This document shows positions 6,966 to 11,662 of a stretch of 11,662 nucleotides of DNA, piece after piece (the first letter of the stretch is position 1; every line of letters begins with the position of its first letter). The notes below the pieces were generated by a model that was not told the DNA's origin, did no database searches, and was given only the letters and a program-made list of their open reading frames with translations. This DNA is from an uncultured Lachnospiraceae bacterium (GTDB lineage Bacteria; Bacillota; Clostridia; Lachnospirales; Lachnospiraceae). Position numbers and translations under genes: made by a program. The stretch covers positions 1 to 11,662 of the forward strand of contig CACZOS010000022.1 in the NCBI GenBank assembly GCA_902782815.1, in the 5' to 3' direction.

Positions 6966-7426
6966 ACCTTGCATACATCGATCCAGCCCAGGGAACCGGA
7001 AAGCTGTTCAAGTTCCCCAATGGTCAGCTCCACCGCGCTGGCGGAATTGCCGCAGGCAGGGTAGACCTTCTCAAACCGCTTAAGGGACTCATCCAGGTAG
7101 ACCTCCACCCCGTCCTTAATGCCGAAAGGGCAGACTCCGCCCACATCGTGGCCCACCAGCTGATTGACCTGATCCCTGGTGAGCATCCTGGCCTTTTTAT
7201 GAAAGACAGTCTTATATTTGCCGTTGTTGATCTTGGCATCACCGGCACAAAGGATCATCACCGGCCGGTCATCCACCATAAAGGTGAGGGATTTGGCGAT
7301 CTTCTCCGGTTCCGTTCCCACCGCCTGCGCCGCCAGTTCCACGGTAGCGCTGGACACATCAAAGGTCAGTACCCTGTCTCCGAATCCTTTTCCCTCCAGG
7401 TAGCTTCTTGCTTCTTCCAGTCCCAT
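6962..7426 (-). CDS. YbaK/EbsC-type aminoacyl-tRNA deacylase (prolyl-tRNA editing family)
   Basis: This 154-residue single-domain protein has the usual family length. Family signatures are SSATVELAAQAVG (25-37), IAKSL with the conserved lysine K45, AGDAKINNGKYK (61-72) and GHDVGGVCPFG (92-102). Relatives such as YbaK and ProX are free-standing editing enzymes that hydrolyse mischarged tRNA, for example Cys-tRNA(Pro) or Ala-tRNA(Pro), in the cytoplasm. Which tRNA this one edits is not clear from sequence alone. Its ATG overlaps the stop of the upstream phosphatase gene by one base (TGATG), and GGAGAAGG lies just before it, so translation is probably coupled. A small hairpin follows the stop. 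The 6795-6961 gap downstream holds this hairpin and the next gene's promoter. Confidence 0.92.
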   Translation of the reverse strand: MGLEEARSYLEGKGFGDRVLTFDVSSATVELAAQAVGTEPEKIAKSLTFMVDDRPVMILCAGDAKINNGKYKTVFHKKARMLTRDQVNQLVGHDVGGVCPFGIKDGVEVYLDESLKRFEKVYPACGNSASAVELTIGELEQLSGSLGWIDVCKV

Positions 7427-8259
7427 CAGTCCTTCTCCTCTTCCTCTGTTTTCTCTTCGTCAGGAAACGTCAGATACCGGTCCCTGATCTTTCGGACATC
7501 CTCATCGCTGAGCTTCAGTCCCTCTCGGATAAACTCCGCGAAACCGCCGAATTTCTCCTCAATGGCTTCATAAAATGACTCGATATACTCCTTCTCGGCA
7601 CCGAAAAGATACTGTAAGGACAGGTCAGCCTCCGGGCTGTCTATCCCGGCTCTCTTTTTTATCCAGCCGGAGAGAAGACGGATATCTTTCTCCAGGAAAA
7701 GGTTGGTCTTCAGGTATTCTTCCATGATCTCTTCCCGGGAGACACCCAGGATTTCCTCCAGGATCACCGCTCCCATGCCGGCCCTGTCCTTCCCTGCGGT
7801 GCAATGCCACAAAACCGCCTTATCATGCTTTTCCCTGACCAGATCAACGAATTCCCGGTATCGGGATACGGAATAGTCACTCATGACGAAATTCTTATAG
7901 AGTCCGCTCATATATTCTTTGGCCTGCTGTGGATGACCGATCATCCGGGTGAAAAGATCAACATCCTGGGCCTCCCTGGTGACACCCGCTGCCTGTGTAT
8001 CCACGATGGGCAGGTGATGGCTGCTGGTTCCGGGGATGACCCGGTCAGGCTGCCTGGTATGCTCCCCTTCGGAACGGAAGTCCACGATGGTATCGGTCAG
8101 CTCCTCCAGCTTACGGATATCTTCTTCAGAGATATCCGCCAGATGTCCGCAGCGGATGAGCTTCCCGGGGGAGATCACCCTTCCGTCCAGGGTCTTCTCG
8201 CCTCCCAGATCACGGATGTTGTTCAGTTTTTCAAAATTCAGCAATCTGCTCATGAGCAT
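7426..8259 (-). CDS. Tyrosine-type protein phosphatase, C(X)5R family (Y_phosphatase3-like)
   Basis: This 277-residue soluble protein carries the signature HCTAGKDRAG (C153 nucleophile, R159 phosphate-binding) of cysteine-based phosphatases. It also has the N-terminal NIRDLGG and DFRSEGE motifs (D60) typical of the bacterial Y_phosphatase3/LipA-like family. These enzymes act on phosphotyrosine, sometimes phosphoserine/threonine or phosphoinositides. No signal peptide is present, unlike some secreted relatives. The C-terminal tail is very acidic. Two ATGs lie two codons apart (8259 and 8253); the purine-rich site GGAGAGGAG fits either, so the start is uncertain by two residues. It is first in a two-gene unit with the tRNA deacylase, driven by a clear promoter and divergent from the DUF4342 gene. 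Two Ser/Thr kinases in the same window make a signalling link tempting but unproven. Confidence 0.88.
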   Translation of the reverse strand: MLMSRLLNFEKLNNIRDLGGEKTLDGRVISPGKLIRCGHLADISEEDIRKLEELTDTIVDFRSEGEHTRQPDRVIPGTSSHHLPIVDTQAAGVTREAQDVDLFTRMIGHPQQAKEYMSGLYKNFVMSDYSVSRYREFVDLVREKHDKAVLWHCTAGKDRAGMGAVILEEILGVSREEIMEEYLKTNLFLEKDIRLLSGWIKKRAGIDSPEADLSLQYLFGAEKEYIESFYEAIEEKFGGFAEFIREGLKLSDEDVRKIRDRYLTFPDEEKTEEEEKD

Positions 8260-8287
8260 GACTCCTCTCCAGTATTAATATGCTGTT

Positions 8288-8316
8288 ATCATACCAAATA
8301 TTGAAGTGTCCATCAA
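8288..8316 (-). promoter_or_regulatory. Sigma-A-like promoter of the phosphatase-deacylase unit
   Basis: On the minus strand TTGATG (8311-8316) and TATGAT (8288-8293) are separated by 17 bases. The transcript would begin near 8281, about 22 bases before the start codon. The -35 box abuts the first of the two direct repeats at 8321-8359. Confidence 0.72.
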
Positions 8317-8320
8317 TGGT

Positions 8321-8359
8321 GGAAAAATGTAAGAATCCCTGCGGGAAAAACGTAAGAAT
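8321..8359. repeat. Two 16-base direct repeats between divergent promoters (candidate operator)
   Basis: GGAAAAATGTAAGAAT (8321-8336) and GGAAAAACGTAAGAAT (8344-8359) differ at one base and are 23 bases apart, start to start, so they lie on roughly the same face of the helix. They sit just behind the -35 of the leftward promoter and upstream of the rightward one. This layout suits a dimeric activator or repressor acting on both genes, but no regulator gene lies nearby and no known motif was recognised. Confidence 0.5.
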
Positions 8360-8398
8360 AAGGAAATCTTTTCTGATGCAAATCCACTGGGAATAGGC

Positions 8399-8404
8399 TA
8401 TAAT
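8399..8404 (+). promoter_or_regulatory. -10 element of the DUF4342 gene promoter
   Basis: A perfect TATAAT lies 36 bases before ATG 8441. The best -35 at 17 bases is ATGCAA (8376-8381), only 3 of 6 matches, which suggests that activation from the upstream direct repeats could matter. Confidence 0.6.
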
Positions 8405-8440
8405 GTATCCGTAAACTGTACGCATAAAGGAGGATCAATC

Positions 8441-9013
8441 ATGAGCATTACTATTGAGATGATCGAGCAGGTGCTCGAGGCGACAAACGCGGATTACCGC
8501 ATGATCAAACAGGCACTGATCGATGCAGACGGAGATGTGGATAAAGCCATCGAAGCCATCAGGTCCGAGACGGCTGCAGAACCGGAAAGATCCATCATCC
8601 GGGATCCTGCTGAGGAAAGTGCTGCAGAAGCCGAAAACGAAGAGGCAGAAGTAAAGGCAGAAGAAACAGAAGAAGGAACAGAAGAAAAAGCTGAGGAAAC
8701 AGAATCCGGATCAGAAGAAGAATCTGAGGGAAAAACAGAGAAAGACCCCATGGACGACTGGTCCATCGATGAATTCGCGGAAAAGATGATCGACCGCCTG
8801 AAAAAGCGGATCGAGGAAGGAAATGTTGACCGGATCAGGATCAGCAGGGAAGGCACCACCATTCTCAATATCCCCCTGGGTCTGGGGATCATCGGGGGTC
8901 TCTTCTCCATAGCCACCGTACCCTGGGCTGTGATCCTGGGTATTCTCACCGCCATGGGTCTCAACTGTAAGGTAGAGATCATCACCAAAGACGGTGACTC
9001 CGAAGAAATGTAA
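8441..9013 (+). CDS. DUF4342 domain protein with UBA-like N-terminal domain
   Basis: This 190-residue protein has three parts. Residues 2-42 resemble a UBA-like three-helix domain as found at the N-terminus of EF-Ts and NAC (MIKQALIDADGDVDKAIEAI). Residues 55-105 are an extremely Glu-rich, probably disordered linker. Residues 106-185 match DUF4342: an amphipathic helix (EFAEKMIDRLKKRIEEGN), a beta-like RIRISREGTTILNIPL stretch, then a hydrophobic segment (145-173) that could insert in or lie on the membrane. The function of DUF4342 is not known to me. ATG 8441 has an excellent AAAGGAGG site at 7 bases. It is transcribed alone, divergently from the phosphatase unit, and ends in a strong terminator facing the end of the kinase 2 gene. 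Confidence 0.85.
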   Translation: MSITIEMIEQVLEATNADYRMIKQALIDADGDVDKAIEAIRSETAAEPERSIIRDPAEESAAEAENEEAEVKAEETEEGTEEKAEETESGSEEESEGKTEKDPMDDWSIDEFAEKMIDRLKKRIEEGNVDRIRISREGTTILNIPLGLGIIGGLFSIATVPWAVILGILTAMGLNCKVEIITKDGDSEEM

Positions 9014-9032
9014 AGACAGACATAACCAGACA

Positions 9033-9069
9033 GTGCCGCACACCGGTAACAGTGTGCGGCACATTTTTT
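9033..9069 (+). terminator. Strong intrinsic terminator of the DUF4342 gene
   Basis: GTGCCGCACAC (9033-9043) and GTGTGCGGCAC (9052-9062) form a perfect 11-pair stem with an 8-base loop, followed by A and six T (9064-9069). It begins 19 bases after the TAA stop. On the opposite strand the stem is not followed by T, so it mainly serves the plus-strand gene, although the convergent kinase 2 gene ends at 9090. Confidence 0.95.
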
Positions 9070-9089
9070 GTAATGGAATTAATGATTTA

Positions 9090-11132
9090 TCAGTGCTTCG
9101 GCAGAGATCCGGGGGCAACCCAGATGGCAGGACGAACTCCGTAAAGGTCCAGGTAGACATTGTCCCCAACCGTATCGATACCGCCGCCCCTCCAGATATC
9201 TATGACAAGATAGCGGTTTTCCCCGGCGGTACGAAGCCACCACCAGCAGGGGCCACCGTCGGTCATATTATTAAATATTCCGTTGTTTACGGCATAATCT
9301 GTGGGTCTGCATATTCTGTCCTTCTCAGACTGAAAATAATCTCCGGCCCCCTTGACGCTCAGCAGGAAGACCTTGTCCCGGGTATCATTTCCCTGGTCGG
9401 TATCATAATCCGGGTTGGTATCCGCGGTAACTAATGATGCGGGGATCATGACCTGTTCCTCCTCAGCAAAGGCGGTCTCATAAAAATCATGGTTCAGCCA
9501 TTTCCGCAGTGAACAGGTCTCCCAGGTCACCATCTCGTCTCTTTCATGGAAAGGCTTGGCATCCAGGGCATACTCGCTCAAAAGGAGGAGTTTTCCGACC
9601 TTTTTGTCAAGTACTCTCCAACTGATGGCCTCCGGACCGTCGGAAAGATCATTATCCTGCTCATAACGGCCGAAGGTACAGGTATCCCCGGCATTAAGTC
9701 CCGACATATCCATAATGGTCACCGGACCGGTCTGCTGAGTGGCCTGAACCTGTTCTTCGGCAGTGGTTTGGACAGCGGCTTCGGTGGTAGCCGGGGAAAC
9801 CGCTTCCGTGACGGCTTCCGTAACCTCCCCGGAGGCAGCGGTGGTCGTCTCCGCCGCTTTTTGGACCACATCCGCTTCCTTTCTTCTGCCGGGAAGAATA
9901 AGAAAGGCCAGAAGGGATATCAGAGCCAGGGCAGCCACCGCTCCCAGGATCAGGGGCAGCCTGCCCGCTGAGTTCCGGCCGGACGGGGGTGTATGGTAAG
10001 CAGATCCCGGGCTTCCGGGATCTGCGGGAGGCGGATCCATGGGCGGACGGGATGATTCCGGACGGTAGGGATTCCCCTGCCTCTCCACTCTGGTCACATA
10101 CTCCGACCGGTCGTTGACGGCAGGAATATTCCAGCTTACACTTTTTTCTGAGTTGGCGGAATCCACGGTGGCCATGGAATCTACCCTGGACCTGCTTCCG
10201 CTTATTCCGTATTCGGTAAGAGTGGGGTCCAGAAGATCCTGTTTCATTTTGGAAGCATGCTGATAGCGCTTCTCCCGGTCAAACTGGCAGGCTTTACGGA
10301 TCACCCACCAGAGATGTCCCCTGTCTCCGTCCGGAGGAGGCAGTTCCTCCCCGTTGAGGCGCCTGCCGATGGATTCCATCCGGTCCTCGAAATCATAGTC
10401 ATTGTCCGGATAGGGGGGATCAAAGGGCAGACGGTTATGATTGATCAGGGTGTACATGGTGAGACCCAGACAGTAAATATCCGAATCATAGCTGGCCTTT
10501 TTCATCTGGAAGACTTCCGGTGAGATGAAGTCCGAAGTCCCGGAGTTGGACATTACCGTGGAATGCTCAGACTTCCTGGCCAGGCCGAAATCTCCCAGCT
10601 TGTATTTTCCGATCTTGGGATTGATGAAAATGTTGCTTGGCTTGATATCCTTGTGGACGATCCCCTCTTTCTCACAGTACTCAAGGGCGGTACAGATATC
10701 CAGCCCCAGGGCGTATACCTGCTCCTTGGTCAGAAAATGCTCCATCAGATAATCATCCAGACTGGTGAGAAGCTCCATCCGGATCAGGATGTCATACCCT
10801 GACCCGTCCTTCAGCTTACGGATGGAAAAGTCATCGATATTCACGATCTCGGATATGCCTTTAAGGCGGCTCATATGGACGATCTCATCCTCCGCCTTCC
10901 TGATCTTCTTATCCAGACTTCTGGAGATATCCAGATCGGACATGCCGACCTTCCTCATCTCCTTGATCTGGCTCTCGCTGATGATATTCCGGATGAGTTT
11001 TACGGCGGCATACTCCTTGACTCTACCCACCTGTTTTGAGACCTTGTAGACTGCCCCGAAACCACCGGATCCTATCTTCTCCTCCACGTACCAGCTCCCC
11101 CATAGGGGTTCGTACTGTCTGATCATCTCCAT
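9090..11132 (-). CDS. Membrane Ser/Thr protein kinase with extracellular DUF6273 domain (kinase 2)
   Basis: This 680-residue Hanks-type kinase has glycine loop GSGGFGAV (21-28), ATP lysine K45 in AVKLI, helix-C glutamate near E83, catalytic loop HKDIKPSN (D162, N167), DFG (181-183) and SPE (204-206). HKD instead of HRD makes it non-RD. About 38 residues separate K45 and E83, longer than usual and typical of clostridial relatives. A Pro/Ser-rich juxtamembrane linker (about 305-390) leads to one membrane helix (391-414), a Thr/Ala/Glu-rich stalk (about 425-468) and an outside domain (480-675) matching DUF6273: ISWRVLD, LLSEYALD, WETCSLRKWLN, CWWWLR and a final VRPAIWV. No PASTA repeats are present. 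ATG 11132 has GAGG 7 bases upstream. The gene has its own promoter, is convergent with the DUF4342 gene and divergent from the HAD gene. The ligand and substrates are unknown. Confidence 0.93.
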   Translation of the reverse strand: MEMIRQYEPLWGSWYVEEKIGSGGFGAVYKVSKQVGRVKEYAAVKLIRNIISESQIKEMRKVGMSDLDISRSLDKKIRKAEDEIVHMSRLKGISEIVNIDDFSIRKLKDGSGYDILIRMELLTSLDDYLMEHFLTKEQVYALGLDICTALEYCEKEGIVHKDIKPSNIFINPKIGKYKLGDFGLARKSEHSTVMSNSGTSDFISPEVFQMKKASYDSDIYCLGLTMYTLINHNRLPFDPPYPDNDYDFEDRMESIGRRLNGEELPPPDGDRGHLWWVIRKACQFDREKRYQHASKMKQDLLDPTLTEYGISGSRSRVDSMATVDSANSEKSVSWNIPAVNDRSEYVTRVERQGNPYRPESSRPPMDPPPADPGSPGSAYHTPPSGRNSAGRLPLILGAVAALALISLLAFLILPGRRKEADVVQKAAETTTAASGEVTEAVTEAVSPATTEAAVQTTAEEQVQATQQTGPVTIMDMSGLNAGDTCTFGRYEQDNDLSDGPEAISWRVLDKKVGKLLLLSEYALDAKPFHERDEMVTWETCSLRKWLNHDFYETAFAEEEQVMIPASLVTADTNPDYDTDQGNDTRDKVFLLSVKGAGDYFQSEKDRICRPTDYAVNNGIFNNMTDGGPCWWWLRTAGENRYLVIDIWRGGGIDTVGDNVYLDLYGVRPAIWVAPGSLPKH

Positions 11133-11171
11133 AAGCTAACCTCTCTACTGCAGAAATCTTTTGTCATATCT

Positions 11172-11180
11172 ATGATAGCA
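11172..11180 (-). promoter_or_regulatory. Extended -10 promoter of the kinase 2 gene
   Basis: The minus strand reads TGC then TATCAT, an extended -10 element, about 40 bases before ATG 11132, with no good -35. A small dyad TCATA-tc-TATGA (11164-11175) overlaps the -10 and could be an operator. Confidence 0.5.
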
Positions 11181-11218
11181 CCAATACCATGGTTTGAACA
11201 GTCCTCTTCCATGGGGGC

Positions 11219-11247
11219 TTGTCATGTCCCGGATCTTATTGTATCAT
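11219..11247 (+). promoter_or_regulatory. Sigma-A-like promoter of the HAD phosphatase gene
   Basis: TTGTCA (11219-11224, 5 of 6) and TATCAT (11242-11247, 5 of 6) are separated by 17 bases. The transcript would begin near 11254, about 35 bases before ATG 11289. Confidence 0.75.
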
Positions 11248-11288
11248 CGGAAACAGCAGCAAAATAACTATCACAGGGAGGAAATGCC

Positions 11289-11662
11289 ATGAATAAGAAA
11301 TCCGCCTTCATCTGGGATCTGGACGGGACATTGCTGAATTCCTATGGGGAGATCGTCTCCAGTGTGATCCTGACCCTTGACCGGTTCGGCATAAAAAAAG
11401 AGGAGGATCAGGTCCTCCCCTGCCTTATCCGCCATTCGGTCAAAGAATATTTTTCCTGTATTGAAGAGGAATACGGCATCCCCTTCCAGAGTCTGGATGA
11501 CCTCTTTCAGGAATTCCACACTTCCAAATATCCGGAAGTGACCGCGGCGCCCCATGCCATGGATATCCTGGAATCTCTGAAGAATCAGGGGATCCCCAGC
11601 TTCGTCTTTACCCACAGAGGCCGGAACACCACCCTGCCTATCCTCGAACATCTGGACATGCT
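11289..11662 (+). CDS. HAD-superfamily hydrolase, phosphoglycolate phosphatase-like (partial, C-terminus off window)
   Basis: The first 124 residues of a HAD phosphatase are present. Motif I is DLDGTLLNS with nucleophile D10 and acid/base D12 near the N-terminus, followed by a helical cap of the C1 type (about 17-90) and motif II FVFTHRG, in which T binds phosphate. This layout is that of the Gph/PGP-like (HAD-IA) branch, which dephosphorylates small phospho-metabolites such as phosphoglycolate or sugar phosphates; specificity is not readable. Motifs III and IV lie beyond the right edge. ATG 11289 has GGGAGG 7 bases upstream and a good promoter. It is divergent from kinase 2, with 156 bases between the two starts. 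Confidence 0.9.
   Translation, partial: MNKKSAFIWDLDGTLLNSYGEIVSSVILTLDRFGIKKEEDQVLPCLIRHSVKEYFSCIEEEYGIPFQSLDDLFQEFHTSKYPEVTAAPHAMDILESLKNQGIPSFVFTHRGRNTTLPILEHLDM

Noticed and set aside
8494..8988. Minus-strand open frame rich in serine opposite the DUF4342 gene
   Set aside because: The Ser-rich composition is simply the complement of the GAA/GAG-rich acidic linker.
8711..9169. Minus-strand open frame spanning the terminator at 9033-9069
   Set aside because: It crosses a strong terminator and the end of the kinase 2 gene and has no recognisable domain.
11271..11651. Minus-strand open frame opposite the HAD gene
   Set aside because: The plus-strand frame carries DLDGTL, a good ribosome site and a promoter.

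Overview
The window looks like chromosomal DNA from a low-GC-lineage Firmicute, most likely a Lachnospiraceae-type Clostridium relative with a mid-range GC content. The reasons are strong AGGAGG-type ribosome binding sites, sigma-A-like promoters, single-pass eukaryotic-like Ser/Thr kinases with unusual extracellular sensors (a BspA-type leucine-rich region and a DUF6273 domain), a DUF4342 protein and a GH13 alpha-glucosidase. This assignment is inference from gene content; no marker gene is present. Coding density is high and no gap exceeds 200 bases. No tRNA, rRNA, CRISPR array, IS element or phage gene was seen.

Layout, left to right. (1) Positions 1-4226, all minus strand, form a probable operon read right to left: a secreted calcium-site/leucine-rich-repeat protein, then a membrane Ser/Thr kinase whose outside part also carries leucine-rich repeats, then an AzlC-type amino-acid exporter subunit cut by the window edge. 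(2) 4323-6008, minus: a GH13 alpha-glucosidase. (3) 6120-6794, minus: a histidine phosphatase with its own promoter and a clear intrinsic terminator. (4) 6962-8259, minus: a two-gene unit with overlapping stop/start, a C(X)5R tyrosine-type phosphatase followed by a YbaK/ProX-type aminoacyl-tRNA deacylase. (5) 8260-8440: a divergent promoter region with two near-identical 16-base direct repeats. (6) 8441-9013, plus: a DUF4342 protein with a UBA-like head and a very acidic linker, ending in a textbook terminator. (7) 9090-11132, minus: a second membrane Ser/Thr kinase with a DUF6273 sensor. (8) 11289 to the right edge, plus: the start of a HAD-superfamily phosphatase, diverging from kinase 2.

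The theme is phospho-signalling at the membrane: two single-pass Ser/Thr kinases with different outside domains and four hydrolases or phosphatases in 11.7 kb. The best candidate for a new system is the LRR protein / LRR-kinase / AzlC operon. In it, a secreted cysteine-ladder LRR protein could be ligand or co-receptor for the kinase, and the exporter could be the output. Both kinases are non-RD types (HGD and HKD in the catalytic loop) with insertions between the ATP-binding lysine and the helix-C glutamate; in kinase 1 this insert is about 100 residues and strongly charged. Neither gene has a PP2C phosphatase beside it. Functional links between the separate transcription units are conjecture.
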